In this document: positions 34,856-43,739 of the stretch, piece after piece
How positions within the stretch are numbered: position 1 is the first letter of the stretch
Layout of the letters: each line of letters opens with the position of its first letter
From: Kiritimatiellia bacterium
GTDB lineage: Bacteria; Verrucomicrobiota; Kiritimatiellia; RFP12; UBA1067
Assembly: GCA_017406465.1 (NCBI GenBank)
Contig: JAFQYM010000017.1
Location: 62,001-126,000 of the forward strand
Direction: 5' to 3'
DNA length: 64,000 nucleotides
Notes under the pieces: generated by a model
The model's input: only the letters and a program-made list of their open reading frames with translations
The model's database searches: none
Told to the model about the DNA's origin: nothing
Position numbers and translations under genes: made by a program

Positions 34856-36280
34856 TTATGGCTCCATGCTCTGAATTTCAATGGACCGCTCTTCGTTTAT
34901 CTGCTCCATGAGCTCTTTTACTGTCTCCGGGCCGCCAAAGCGAACGTGGTTGTATGCGCCGTCGTAAATGCCAAGAAAATCCCCTAATGCCAGCGAAAGC
35001 GGTTTGTGTTTTACGTTTACGAAGTTCAGGTAGACGCCGTTGTCCAATCGGTATCTGATGCCATTCTCCGGATAGAGCCGCGTCGTGCGGTTGATAAGCA
35101 CACAGTCCTTTAAACGAACAATCGCCGTCGTCGGACAGAACAAATCGGCATCAAGCGTCCCAGGTCCGAAGATTCGATATTCCTTGCCGCCTTCCAGTAC
35201 GACCTGTTCCGGCCATGCTACTTTTTCTCCGTTCAGGCGCATGACGTTCGGCATGATCGAGGGCTCAGCCGTCGCCTTCTGTGAAGGAATCCTGCCCGTT
35301 CGCATGACACATTCCAGCACTTCCGGCGTGATATTTCCCATCATGCTTCCTCTCGCCCCCGACGCATCATCAACGTGCGACATTCCTGAATTCAGCTTTG
35401 CCATTGCCGCCAGAACAAGCAAGGCAACCGTCAGCCAGGCTGCATTCCGCCAGAGATGCCGCCAGCGAATCGCACGGGCGAATGCGGCGACGGACGGATA
35501 GCGATGCGCGGGAATGGACGATGTGGCTCGCTCGATGATGCGCTTCCACGCGCGCGGCGGCTTGCCGTCAAAGCAGCGGTCGGCAAGGACGCCGAGCGCG
35601 TGGATGTCGGACGCCACAGTCGCCTCGCCCCGCTCCATCTGCTCGGGCGCGCCGTAGCCGGGCGTGCCCACGCCGCCAAGAGTGAGAGTTTGAAGTCTAA
35701 TGTTTGATGTTTGAAGTTCTGCGCTCGGTAAAACTATCTCCCTGGCAAGGCCAAGGTCGGCGAGGACGGGGATGGATGGCAGGGACGCGCGTCCGCAGTC
35801 ACGCGGGACGCGTGAACCTACCGTGCGACGCAAAATGTTCCCGGGCTTGATGTCGCGGTGGATGTAGCCAAGGGAATGAAGCTCGGCGACGGCATCGCAT
35901 ACCGAGAGAAGAAAGCGCGCGACATTTCGGTCTCCAGATGGAAGTTCGCCTGGCTCCAACAGCTCCATCGTGAGATATGGGCATCCGTTCGCCTCGCCGT
36001 ACGAATAGAATTGCGGAAACGACTTGGACTTCAATTCCGAAAGCAGCTTCGCCTCACACAAGAAGCGCTCCTTTGCGCGTGGCTCGTCGCGCACCAACAC
36101 CTTGAGCGCGGCGGATGTGCCGAGCGCTACATGCTCAGCGCAATATACCTCGCCGTTCCCGCCGCGCCCGATAAACGCCGTCACACGCCAGTCGCCGAAG
36201 ACGGTGCCAGCAGCAAAGCGACAAGCGGAGGCGACAGGTCCGTGCGCGGCGCACATCGCCGAGATGGAATCCTCATCCAT
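34856..36280 (-). CDS. Membrane-bound Ser/Thr protein kinase with repeat insertions
   Basis: 474 residues. The kinase domain (about 30-265) has the Gly loop FIGRGGNGEVY, the ATP-binding Lys in AALKVL, Glu in CEAKLL, the catalytic loop YIHRDIKPGN, DLG in place of DFG (LADLGLAR) and GTPGYGAPEQ. A transmembrane helix (AAWLTVALLVLAAMAKL) lies near residue 290, and the outer 170 residues are unrecognised. Two in-frame repeat insertions interrupt the domain between HRDIKPGN and DLG (about residues 154-166) and in the activation segment (about 187-199). It overlaps the upstream sigma factor gene by 8 nt, so the two are a functional pair. Confidence 0.85.
   Translation of the reverse strand: MDEDSISAMCAAHGPVASACRFAAGTVFGDWRVTAFIGRGGNGEVYCAEHVALGTSAALKVLVRDEPRAKERFLCEAKLLSELKSKSFPQFYSYGEANGCPYLTMELLEPGELPSGDRNVARFLLSVCDAVAELHSLGYIHRDIKPGNILRRTVGSRVPRDCGRASLPSIPVLADLGLAREIVLPSAELQTSNIRLQTLTLGGVGTPGYGAPEQMERGEATVASDIHALGVLADRCFDGKPPRAWKRIIERATSSIPAHRYPSVAAFARAIRWRHLWRNAAWLTVALLVLAAMAKLNSGMSHVDDASGARGSMMGNITPEVLECVMRTGRIPSQKATAEPSIMPNVMRLNGEKVAWPEQVVLEGGKEYRIFGPGTLDADLFCPTTAIVRLKDCVLINRTTRLYPENGIRYRLDNGVYLNFVNVKHKPLSLALGDFLGIYDGAYNHVRFGGPETVKELMEQINEERSIEIQSMEP
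35686..35722 (-). repeat. In-frame oligonucleotide repeat in the kinase activation segment
   Basis: Units of GTTTGA(A)GT/TGTTTGAT type on the plus strand; the coding strand yields the foreign-looking peptide LQTSNIRLQTLTL just before GVGTPGYG. Confidence 0.6.
35784..35820 (-). repeat. In-frame double hairpin in the kinase catalytic loop region
   Basis: The palindrome GGACGCGCGTCC and the hairpin CACGCG-GGA-CGCGTG lie side by side and encode part of TVGSRVPRDCGRASLPS, a peptide with no counterpart in other kinases. Confidence 0.6.
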
Positions 36281-36863
36281 AGACGGACTCCAGTTCCTTG
36301 ACGAGCTCGCGCAGGCGAGTCATCGCACGGCTCTTGGCCTGGTCGACGGCATGGCGCGTCATCTTGAACGAGGCGGCGATTGACTCGGGCGATTCGCCGT
36401 TCAGCGCGGTGCGCTCGAAGATGCGCTTTGTGCGGTCGGCGATTGTCTCGTCGGACAGAAAACGCCGCAGCGCGATTCCGAAGACGGCCTCGCGGCAGGG
36501 TTGGTCGTCGTCTTGAACAACGCTTTGCGGCGCGGTCATAGAGCCAGCTCCGGTCATGTCGTTTATCTCTGCCTGGCGACCACTCTTGCAGAGCGCACGC
36601 CGCGCCTTGTTGCGAAGGATGCCAGTCAGGTAGTTGCGGAAGTGCCCCTTCTCGTCCGGATCGTAGATGTAGCTCGGCAGAATGCCGCAGAGCGCGGCGA
36701 AAGTCTCCTGGATTACGTCGTCCGCCTCCAATGTCGGAAAATGCGCATTAAGGTATGCCTCCATCATCGGACGGTACTTTGCGACAAACTCGGGCCAGCG
36801 CGGATGCTCCGCGTCCCTCACGTTCCTCAAAAGCGTCGTAGAAGTCTCTGGTACATTCGCCAT
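36273..36863 (-). CDS. ECF-type sigma factor paired with the kinase
   Basis: 196 residues. Region 2 is FVAKYRPMMEAYLNAHFPTL then EADDVIQETFAALCG; region 4 (SPESIAASFKMTRHAVDQAK) has the helix-turn-helix. It directs RNA polymerase to a set of promoters and is probably controlled by the neighbouring kinase, as proposed for STK-linked ECF groups in Planctomycetota. It is closely related to the protein at 45530-46102. The ATG is two bases after the hslO stop. Confidence 0.85.
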   Translation of the reverse strand: MANVPETSTTLLRNVRDAEHPRWPEFVAKYRPMMEAYLNAHFPTLEADDVIQETFAALCGILPSYIYDPDEKGHFRNYLTGILRNKARRALCKSGRQAEINDMTGAGSMTAPQSVVQDDDQPCREAVFGIALRRFLSDETIADRTKRIFERTALNGESPESIAASFKMTRHAVDQAKSRAMTRLRELVKELESVYG

Positions 36864-36865
36864 TG

Positions 36866-37657
36866 TCAGCGCGGCACTGTAAAAGTCCTGCCGCACATGT
36901 GGCAGGTGATGTCTATTGTCGGCGGAAGCGCGGCGCGCTCCTCTGGCGACAGGGCCGCGAGCATGGCGATCGCGCGGTCGGGCGAGCAGCGGCACGCGAA
37001 CGAGAGCGGAGTCGTCTTGCGGAGCTCGGCGTTCTTGAGCCCGAGTTTCCCGAGGATGTTGCGGGAGGTAACGGCGATAGCACCAGAACGAGATTTCCCG
37101 AGAAGATCGACCGAGAGGACGCCTGTGTCCTTTGCGTCGGGCATTTCCTCGACCATCACGCCGCGCGCCTCGAGAATCTCCACGTCGTCGCTCACCGCGG
37201 CTTCGAGGAAAATTACGGCCTTGCGCTGGAGAGACCCTGCGAGATAGCCGTCGAGGGAGTTGGAAATTCCCTGCGAGAGTATGCGACCAGGGACAGAGCG
37301 CGTGACCTGCAGCTGCTTTTCGCCGACCGCCTTCCTGGGGTCTGGAACGCCCATTCCGTCGAAGTCGTCGAGTATCTTCTTTTCCGTGTAGCCGCGCAGG
37401 GTTCCCGCCGCAGTGCATTCGACGTTGAAGCCGCCCAAGGGCCCTTTGCACTTCATCTGGAGAATCAGCGTCTCGTCGTCCTCGGACATTTCGCTTCCGA
37501 GAAGCGCGGCGGCGGCAAGCGCCTTGGAGAGAAAGTACGCGCTCGTCGGCCCGCAGAGGTGTCCGCGCGCGAGCGCCTGCGCCGCATCAGTCACGTCGAC
37601 TATCGTCACCGCGACCTTCACGTCCTTGTCGTACCATTCCTCTCTACTATTTTTCAT
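36866..37657 (-). CDS. hslO: Hsp33 redox-regulated chaperone
   Basis: 263 residues from the ATG at 37657; the open frame above it is encoded by a repeat. Hsp33 is a cytoplasmic holdase switched on by oxidation. The zinc centre is seen as FACRC ... ITCHMCGRTF near the C terminus (CxC plus CxxC). The N-terminal part (VAVTIVDVTDAAQALARGHL then CGPTSAYFLSKALAAAALLG) is typical. Confidence 0.9.
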   Translation of the reverse strand: MKNSREEWYDKDVKVAVTIVDVTDAAQALARGHLCGPTSAYFLSKALAAAALLGSEMSEDDETLILQMKCKGPLGGFNVECTAAGTLRGYTEKKILDDFDGMGVPDPRKAVGEKQLQVTRSVPGRILSQGISNSLDGYLAGSLQRKAVIFLEAAVSDDVEILEARGVMVEEMPDAKDTGVLSVDLLGKSRSGAIAVTSRNILGKLGLKNAELRKTTPLSFACRCSPDRAIAMLAALSPEERAALPPTIDITCHMCGRTFTVPR

Positions 37658-37666
37658 TTCGCAATT

Positions 37667-37727
37667 AACCATGTAGAACATGCAGAACATGTAGAATTGC
37701 TGCACGATCTACATGTTCTACACGGCT
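37667..37727. repeat. Family-1 repeat (GTAGAACAT units), intergenic hslO
   Basis: Left arm AACCATGTAGAACATGCAGA with a further unit, right arm GATCTACATGTTCTACACGG; inverted arms around a 10-nt loop. It lies between the outer-membrane barrel gene and hslO. Confidence 0.75.
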
Positions 37728-37745
37728 CTAATCGCTTGTTATCCA

Positions 37746-38330
37746 TTAGAAAGAATACTGCAGGCCGGCGGAAAGCGTGAACGCTGTTTCGACATCGGTG
37801 TCGAGCCCAAGCGTCACGTCCGCGTCGAAGCGCAGCGCCCAAGAGTCGGTGAGGTAGTAGAACGCACCTACGCCGGCCGAAGGGCCAACCTGCCCGTCGT
37901 GTATCCAGCCGCGCGCACCGAGCGTCAGGAACGGGTCGAAGCGCTCGTAGCCGAAGAGCATGTTGAACTCCTCCCAGCCGTGGAGATGCCAGATGGCGCG
38001 AGCGGAAAGCCCGGCGACGTTCTCGAGCCACGCGGCCTCGGCCTCTAACGCGAGAGAGCCGGTAAAGTAATAGCCAACACGCGCCGCGCCACCGCCGATC
38101 CGGTGCATGCGCCCACCGCCCTGCGGCAGCACGAGCTGCGCCGCCGCGCCCGTGTACCAGCCCGTTTCGCCGCTCCCTTCCTCGTCGGCAAAGGACGAAA
38201 AAGCCAGACACGCGACAATTAGGGCAACTGAAAATCGGCTTTTCAGCGTGATACGACCAAGAAGCCAATCTCTACACGATCTACATGTTCTACACGGTTT
38301 AAAAAACATGTTTCCAAGCTGACTCATCAC
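37746..38330 (-). CDS. Small outer-membrane beta-barrel protein
   Basis: 194 residues. A hydrophobic segment (FSVALIVACLAFSSFA) at residues 33-48 acts as signal peptide; the mature part alternates like an eight-strand barrel with Gly/aromatic strands (GWYTGAAAQLVLPQGGGR ... FNMLFGYERFDPFLTLGARG ... FTLSAGLQYSF), ending in a C-terminal Phe. The start with a good Shine-Dalgarno (AGGAGG) is at 38330/38327, so the first 30 residues, before the signal peptide, include a peptide (KPCRTCRSC) encoded by a family-1 repeat. No closer family recognised. Confidence 0.7.
   Translation of the reverse strand: MMSQLGNMFFKPCRTCRSCRDWLLGRITLKSRFSVALIVACLAFSSFADEEGSGETGWYTGAAAQLVLPQGGGRMHRIGGGAARVGYYFTGSLALEAEAAWLENVAGLSARAIWHLHGWEEFNMLFGYERFDPFLTLGARGWIHDGQVGPSAGVGAFYYLTDSWALRFDADVTLGLDTDVETAFTLSAGLQYSF
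38271..38300 (-). repeat. Family-1 repeat half, inside the N terminus of the barrel gene
   Basis: TCTACACGATCTACATGTTC then TACACGGTTT on the plus strand; single arm only. Encodes KPCRTCRSC on the minus strand. Confidence 0.7.
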
Positions 38331-38339
38331 GCCCTCCTT

Positions 38340-38591
38340 TCAGTACATCTTCTCGTATTCGCCCTTGTTCACGCGCTTGAGCGAATGGAAGCCCGCGCGC
38401 TTGGCGCGGTAATGGAGATCGGTCTTGGAGTGCGCGAGGCCAGGCGCCTGGATGACGCGCAGGATCTTCGCCCCGCAGTCGGGACACGCCGTCAGCTTGT
38501 CGTCCTTTATCGACTGCGAGACCTCGAACCCGCCGCGGCATTTCGCGCAGCCCTTCTCCGGTTCGACGGCTTCGTAGACGTAGAGCGGCAT
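38340..38591 (-). CDS. FmdB-type zinc-ribbon protein
   Basis: 83 residues beginning MPLYVYEAVEPEKGCAKCRG, with a second Cys pair in TACPDCGAKILRV. This is the FmdB/CxxC zinc-ribbon family of small putative regulators. It directly follows lpxD with no gap. Confidence 0.85.
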   Translation of the reverse strand: MPLYVYEAVEPEKGCAKCRGGFEVSQSIKDDKLTACPDCGAKILRVIQAPGLAHSKTDLHYRAKRAGFHSLKRVNKGEYEKMY

Positions 38592-39620
38592 TTACTTCGC
38601 GGCGAACTGCGCCTTTAGTTCCTTTACCTCGCCCTTGAGCTTCTGGATCATCTTCGGGGCGAGCGTTATCGCCGCGAGATCCTTCATGCTCATCGCGGGA
38701 GCGCCGATCACGTACTTGAGCGAGCCGTCGAGCGACTGCGGAACGCCGGCCTGAGGGCCGACCTGCACGCCGTCGGCGATCTTGATGTGGCCGGAGATGC
38801 CCGCCTGCGCCCAGATGAGGCAGCCGTAGCCGATCTCGGTCGAGCCGGCAACGCCGGACTGCGCGATGAGCCCGGAATACCCCTTGACCTTGACGTTGTG
38901 GCCAATCTGCACGAGGTTGTCGATCTTCGTCATCGGGCCTATGTAGGTGCGGCCGATGCGCGCGCGGTCAATCGTCGTGTTCGAGCCGATCTCCACGCCG
39001 TCGCCGATTTCGACGATACCAAGCTGGGGAATCTTCTCGATGAACACCGAGCCATCCTCGCGGCGACCGTTGTTGAAGCCGTATCCGTCGCCGCCGAGCC
39101 GAACGCCGCAGTGGATGATGCACTCGGCGCCGACGATCGTCCCCTCGCGGAGCGTGACCTGCGGATATATGTGCGTCTTCGCACCGACCCTGCAGCCCTC
39201 GCCGATGAAGACCTGCGCCTCTACAACTGCGCCGTCGCCGATTTCCGCGCCCTTCTCGATCACGGTGAAAGGCCCGACGTGAACGTCCTTGCCGAGCTTT
39301 ACGGACGGATCGACGATGGCCGTCGAATGGACACCAGGAACTCGCACCGGCTCAGGCGGGGCGAAGATCTTTGCCGCAGCCATGCAGGCGTGGTTCGGGT
39401 CTGCAACGCGAATAACGGAGCAGGGCGCACCCTTGTCCCATTCCGGCGGGAGCAGTACTGCCGATGCCTTGGTGGACTCGACGAGCTTGACGTGCTTCGG
39501 GTCCTTGCAGAAGCTCAGGTCGCCCGGACGGGCCTCTTCAAGGCCACCACAGGCCGAGAGCTCGACGTCCTCTCCCTCAAGCGTTCCGCCGAGGGCCTTG
39601 GCGAGCTCACTTGCCTTCAT
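38592..39620 (-). CDS. lpxD: UDP-3-O-acylglucosamine N-acyltransferase
   Basis: Third step of lipid A synthesis: adds the second acyl chain, at N2. 342 residues; N-terminal LpxD domain ([20 protein letters not shown], then [12 protein letters not shown]) and a left-handed beta-helix of hexapeptide repeats. The catalytic His region is [16 protein letters not shown] and [13 protein letters not shown]. It implies that the organism makes lipopolysaccharide. The gene overlaps ompH by 14 nt. Confidence 0.93.
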   Translation of the reverse strand: MKASELAKALGGTLEGEDVELSACGGLEEARPGDLSFCKDPKHVKLVESTKASAVLLPPEWDKGAPCSVIRVADPNHACMAAAKIFAPPEPVRVPGVHSTAIVDPSVKLGKDVHVGPFTVIEKGAEIGDGAVVEAQVFIGEGCRVGAKTHIYPQVTLREGTIVGAECIIHCGVRLGGDGYGFNNGRREDGSVFIEKIPQLGIVEIGDGVEIGSNTTIDRARIGRTYIGPMTKIDNLVQIGHNVKVKGYSGLIAQSGVAGSTEIGYGCLIWAQAGISGHIKIADGVQVGPQAGVPQSLDGSLKYVIGAPAMSMKDLAAITLAPKMIQKLKGEVKELKAQFAAK

Positions 39621-40173
39621 CCTTCTCCTTGCCCTTCGCGTACTTCGGATCTACGCCCATGGCCTTCAGGATGCCGTCGGTGACGTCAAGCGACTTCTTG
39701 GCGAACGCCGTGACCGTCGACTCGATGATGAGGTCGTAGCCGTTGTCGTCGGCAAACTTGTCCACGACGGAACGGATGTCCTCGGTCGTGGCCTTGAGGA
39801 GCCTTGCCTCGAACTCCTGGAGCTTCTGCTGCGATTCCATCGCCTTGGAACGGAGCTTCTGCTGCCCTGCGACATACTTGTTCTGTATGTCGAGGAGCTC
39901 CTTTTCTATCTTGTCCTTCTGGGCCTGCGAGAGCATCGGGTTCCGCCCCTGGTCCGCGATCTTCTTGCCCTCGTCCTGAAGCGCGTCGAGCTCGGACTTC
40001 ATGCCGTCAAGCTCCCTCTGGTAGTCCTTCTCGGAGTCCTGGAGCAGCTTCTTGTTGGTGTCGTAGCTCTTGTGGTTGCGGACGAGCACCATCATGTCTA
40101 CCGTACCGATTTTGACGTCGCCAAACGCGGTAACCGCGCAGAGCGCAATCATGCCAAGCATCATCTTCTTCAT
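39607..40173 (-). CDS. OmpH/Skp periplasmic chaperone
   Basis: 188 residues from the ATG at 40173, with signal peptide [18 protein letters not shown]. The mature protein is a long coiled coil ([20 protein letters not shown] ... [20 protein letters not shown]), the arms of the Skp jellyfish fold, plus an N-terminal strand GTVDMMVLV. It holds unfolded outer-membrane proteins for BamA, its upstream neighbour. Confidence 0.9.
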   Translation of the reverse strand: MKKMMLGMIALCAVTAFGDVKIGTVDMMVLVRNHKSYDTNKKLLQDSEKDYQRELDGMKSELDALQDEGKKIADQGRNPMLSQAQKDKIEKELLDIQNKYVAGQQKLRSKAMESQQKLQEFEARLLKATTEDIRSVVDKFADDNGYDLIIESTVTAFAKKSLDVTDGILKAMGVDPKYAKGKEKDEGK

Positions 40174-40195
40174 TTCTTGTCTCCGTAGGTTTGTC

Positions 40196-42610
40196 TTAGA
40201 AATCGTAGCCGACCGAGAACGAGAAGACCTCCTCCTCGCAGTGGTCGGGCTTCTCGATGGGCGTCGCGAAGTCGAGGCGGATCGGGAACATCGGGATGTC
40301 GAGCCGCACGCCAAGGCCGACCGACCAGGCGAACGTGTCGCTGAAGTCGAGGTCGAAATCGTCTTCGCCGACGCTGCCGAGATCGGAGAACACCGCGAGG
40401 CGTATCATCTTCACGACCGGCACCGTGTACTCGAAGTTCATGCAGAAGAGCGTCTGGCCGCCCCACGGAATGTAGTCGCTCCTGCTGTTCGCCTTCTTGA
40501 TGTATGGCGAGACGTAACGGTACTCTATGCCGCGAATCGACTTCGGGCCGCCGAGGAACATCCTGTTGTAGATCGGCACGTAGTCGTTCGAGCCAAAGCC
40601 GTCGATCGTCTCGGCGCGGAAGCCGACCATGAACACATGCTCCTTGAGCCAGCTGTCTCCAGAGACGATGCCCTTCCACGGCGAGAAGTAGTGGCGGTGG
40701 CTCAAGCCGATCTTGTAGTACTCGTTGTCACCGGCGCCTACGTCGACGAAGACCTGCGAGCGAGAGCCGCGCGTCGCCACGCGGAAGTTGTCGCGGTCGT
40801 CGCGGCTCCAGAAGAAGCGGACGACGGCCTCTGCCGCGTCGCCGTACTTGCGGTCTTCCTCCTTGAGCCACTTCTTCTCGACACCCTTGTACACGTAGTA
40901 GGCGTTCTCCACGTCGTCCATCTGGATGAACTCGCCGCCAAGACGTACGCCGAACTTGCCGAACGAGACGTACTTGTCGGCTTCGGGATTCCAGAAGCTC
41001 CTGGGGTTCCACACCTTCGCGGGATAGGCGAGAGTCGCGCCGCCGCCAGTGCGGATAACGTCGTAGTCGTCGTACCACCTGTTGCGGCGATAGGCCTCTA
41101 CGGTGAGTTCGAGATAGCGGTCGAGGAAGTGGGGCTCGGTCACGCTCGCCTCGTAGCTCTGGATGCGCGGGCCGGCCTGCACGAAAATGCGGCCCTTCTG
41201 CCCGCCGCCGCGGAAGAACTTGCTTGGCGCGAATAGGTCAAAGTTGGACTGCTGCACCTCGGCATACGCGTAGACGGAATCGACCGAGCCGGCGCCGATG
41301 CCGACCATGAAGTTACCGGTGTTCTTCTCCTCGACTTCGTAGACGAGGTCGCGCCACTCGGCACCGTTCTCGTCCTTGCCCCTGTCGGTCGGCTGGAGCT
41401 CGTAGCGAACACGCGAGAAATAGTCGAGGTTCTCGAGCCTGCGCTTGCTCTGCTCGGCGCGGTCCTCGAGCATGCGGTCGCCTGGCCCGAGGGTAATCTC
41501 GCGGCGGATCACCTTGTCCTTCGTGTAGTCGTTGCCGCGGATCTCGACCTTGTTGATCACGACAGGCACGCCCTCGGCGATGTCGAACACGATGTTGGCG
41601 ACAGAAGGATCGGACTCGGAGGGGAAGTGCTTTACGGTCACGTGAGTGTCGGCAAGACCAGAGTCACCCGAACCGACCGCGATCTCGATGCGACGCGCGG
41701 CGTCAGCGAGAACCTTCGCGCCCGCAACGGCCCCCGCAGCGGGAAGGTCACTCTTCGCCCGCACCGACTCCTCGGGATAGCGCGTGAGGCCGGCAAGCTT
41801 CGTCTCGCCAATGGTATAGCGAACGCCCTCGACGATGTCGAAGCGAACATCGACGAGACCGTCCTCGCGCTGCACGCGCTCGGGACCGGAGACCGTTACG
41901 TCGAGATAGCCGCGGTTGCGGAAGACCTCCTCGATCTTCGGAACGCACTGAGCCTGCTGCTCGAGCGTGACGGGCTTGTCGGAGAACCACCCGAGCGGGT
42001 TCCACCACGGAAGCACGTTGATCGCCTCGAGGAGCTCGTCCGCCGAAACGCCGGTGGCGCCGGCAAACACGTACGAACCGATCTTCTGGCGCACACCTTC
42101 GTCGATCATGAACGTGACCGTCCCGCCATCGCCCTCGGGGAGCATCTCGACAAGAGGCGTGACCTTAACGTCGAAGAAGTGCTTCTTCTGGTAGGCGGTC
42201 CTGACCCTGTCGGCCGCCTCTGCGAGATCGGCCTCGCCGTAGAGGTAGCCGTCCTTGAGTTCCGCCTCCTTGGTGATCTTTGACTCGCTGAAGAAGTCCG
42301 CTCCCTTGACGCACAACGGCGCACGATAGCGCATCTTGCGCTTCACGTAGAAAGTGATTTCGACGCCGCCTTCCACTCGCTGTGCGTCGGCCGAGATGTC
42401 CTCGAACTCGGAGGAATCCTTGAGAGCACCGACGTCCCTCGTCAGCGTCGACGGGTCGTATTCCTGGCCCTTCTTCGTCTGGCAGCGGCTCGCGATGGAA
42501 CCGGTGTCGCCGCCAAACCCGTCGAGCGCCTTGAACTTGACGTCGACAACTTGCACAGACCATGCGGTCGAAGCCGTGAAAAGCGCGAAAAGCGCAATAT
42601 GTGTTTTCAT
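40196..42610 (-). CDS. bamA: Outer-membrane protein assembly factor BamA (Omp85)
   Basis: 804 residues from the ATG at 42610, with a signal peptide (MKTHIALFALFTASTAWS). Five POTRA-like periplasmic domains follow (for example VQVVDVKFKALDGF, VVINKVEIRGNDYTKDKVIR), then the 16-strand barrel with FLGGPKSIRGIEYRYVSP, the conserved VRGF/Y-type loop, and a terminal Phe (FSFSVGYDF). It inserts beta-barrel proteins into the outer membrane. The start lies eight bases after TACAAT without a Shine-Dalgarno. Confidence 0.95.
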   Translation of the reverse strand: MKTHIALFALFTASTAWSVQVVDVKFKALDGFGGDTGSIASRCQTKKGQEYDPSTLTRDVGALKDSSEFEDISADAQRVEGGVEITFYVKRKMRYRAPLCVKGADFFSESKITKEAELKDGYLYGEADLAEAADRVRTAYQKKHFFDVKVTPLVEMLPEGDGGTVTFMIDEGVRQKIGSYVFAGATGVSADELLEAINVLPWWNPLGWFSDKPVTLEQQAQCVPKIEEVFRNRGYLDVTVSGPERVQREDGLVDVRFDIVEGVRYTIGETKLAGLTRYPEESVRAKSDLPAAGAVAGAKVLADAARRIEIAVGSGDSGLADTHVTVKHFPSESDPSVANIVFDIAEGVPVVINKVEIRGNDYTKDKVIRREITLGPGDRMLEDRAEQSKRRLENLDYFSRVRYELQPTDRGKDENGAEWRDLVYEVEEKNTGNFMVGIGAGSVDSVYAYAEVQQSNFDLFAPSKFFRGGGQKGRIFVQAGPRIQSYEASVTEPHFLDRYLELTVEAYRRNRWYDDYDVIRTGGGATLAYPAKVWNPRSFWNPEADKYVSFGKFGVRLGGEFIQMDDVENAYYVYKGVEKKWLKEEDRKYGDAAEAVVRFFWSRDDRDNFRVATRGSRSQVFVDVGAGDNEYYKIGLSHRHYFSPWKGIVSGDSWLKEHVFMVGFRAETIDGFGSNDYVPIYNRMFLGGPKSIRGIEYRYVSPYIKKANSRSDYIPWGGQTLFCMNFEYTVPVVKMIRLAVFSDLGSVGEDDFDLDFSDTFAWSVGLGVRLDIPMFPIRLDFATPIEKPDHCEEEVFSFSVGYDF

Positions 42611-42618
42611 AGACTGAT

Positions 42619-42627
42619 ATTGTACCA
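42619..42627 (-). promoter_or_regulatory. Extended -10 promoter of bamA
   Basis: TTTTTGGTACAAT on the minus strand ends eight bases before the ATG; predicted leaderless transcript. Confidence 0.6.
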
Positions 42628-42632
42628 AAAAT

Positions 42633-43739
42633 TCACTCCCCGCGGGAGACGGCAAGGAGTCCTTCGAGAACTTCGGCGTAGGCCGCGCGGTCGGGACTCT
42701 TCTCTTCAACCGACTTGCCGAGCGCACCGGGGAGAGGGATCGTCTCGGAACCGTGGGCAAGAGACCACGCGTCGACGCCCTTCATCAAACTTTCGTGGTT
42801 GGCGAGAAGATAGTGGCTGTGGGAAAGGCCGTCCAAAGCGCCGCAGTCCGCAAGCGCCCTGCACACGAGCTCCTGGTCGTCCTCGTCCATCAGCCGCTTC
42901 TTGACGGCATACGCGCAGTCGATGCAGATCGCGATCGCGACTGCGTAACCGTGGGGGAGCTTGTAGCCGCTCATCGACTCGAGCCGCGCCGCGCACCACT
43001 GCGCGAACGGTGCGAAAGCGGCGCCGGCCCTCGACTTTACACAATCGAATATCGTGTCGCGCATGGCGTCGAAGTCACGCGTCTTGATGGCCTCGGCGCG
43101 TTTTGCGAGGCGCTTCATGAGAGCGGCGTCGCACACCGCGGCATAGCGCACCGCCTCGCCGAATCCGGCGCACCAAACGCCGTCAAGGACGGTCTTCGTA
43201 AAAGTCGGGTCGACGATTACCGCCGCCGGCTCGCAGCGGACGGAAAGCGCGTCCTTCACCGCAACGCCGTCAACAGCGGCGGTATCGGCAAAGGCGGCGT
43301 CGATCATAGCGGCCGGAGTCGTCGGCATCCTGAGAAGCTTGAGCCCGCCTCTCACCTGCGCGGCCGCGTAGCCGGCGACGTCGAGCACAGTGCCGCCGCC
43401 GAGCGCGATCACGACGTCGTTCGCGCCGATCCTGGCGTCAATGAGAGACGTCGCCACGAGCATCGCGCTCTGAAGCCCGTCCGCCTTGATCTTCTCGCCG
43501 CCCGACACAACAACGGGGCTCGCCGCGAGCGTTATATCGTGTTCCTTGAAATACTTGCCGATCTTGAGCCCAAGCCCCTCGGTGCGCTGGACGACGTTCA
43601 CGTCCGCGACAAGCGCGACCTTGGCCGCGTCTGTGCCGGCGATGGCCTTGAGCGTGTCGGCGAGCGTCGCGTTTCCTTCTGCGAAGACGTCGTCTACGAT
43701 TTCGATCGGGTACTTACTTTCTGTCTTTTTTCTTGCCAT
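42633..43739 (-). CDS. 3-dehydroquinate synthase-family enzyme
   Basis: 368 residues from the ATG at 43739. The NAD-binding pattern of the AroB family is visible (VVIALGGGTVLDVAGYAAAQ; RMPTTPAAMIDAAFA), plus metal-ligand regions AGFGEAVRYA and KLPHGYAVAIAI. Sequence is divergent around the second Lys/His sites, so it may be AroB itself or a sugar-phosphate cyclase of the same family; no other shikimate gene is in the window. It overlaps the recN end by 26 nt. Confidence 0.8.
   Translation of the reverse strand: MARKKTESKYPIEIVDDVFAEGNATLADTLKAIAGTDAAKVALVADVNVVQRTEGLGLKIGKYFKEHDITLAASPVVVSGGEKIKADGLQSAMLVATSLIDARIGANDVVIALGGGTVLDVAGYAAAQVRGGLKLLRMPTTPAAMIDAAFADTAAVDGVAVKDALSVRCEPAAVIVDPTFTKTVLDGVWCAGFGEAVRYAAVCDAALMKRLAKRAEAIKTRDFDAMRDTIFDCVKSRAGAAFAPFAQWCAARLESMSGYKLPHGYAVAIAICIDCAYAVKKRLMDEDDQELVCRALADCGALDGLSHSHYLLANHESLMKGVDAWSLAHGSETIPLPGALGKSVEEKSPDRAAYAEVLEGLLAVSRGE

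Noticed and set aside
37658..37705. Upstream extension of Hsp33 (MQQFYMFCMFYMVNCE)
   Set aside because: The extra residues are translated from a family-1 repeat and are not part of Hsp33; the ATG at 37657 begins the conserved sequence region.
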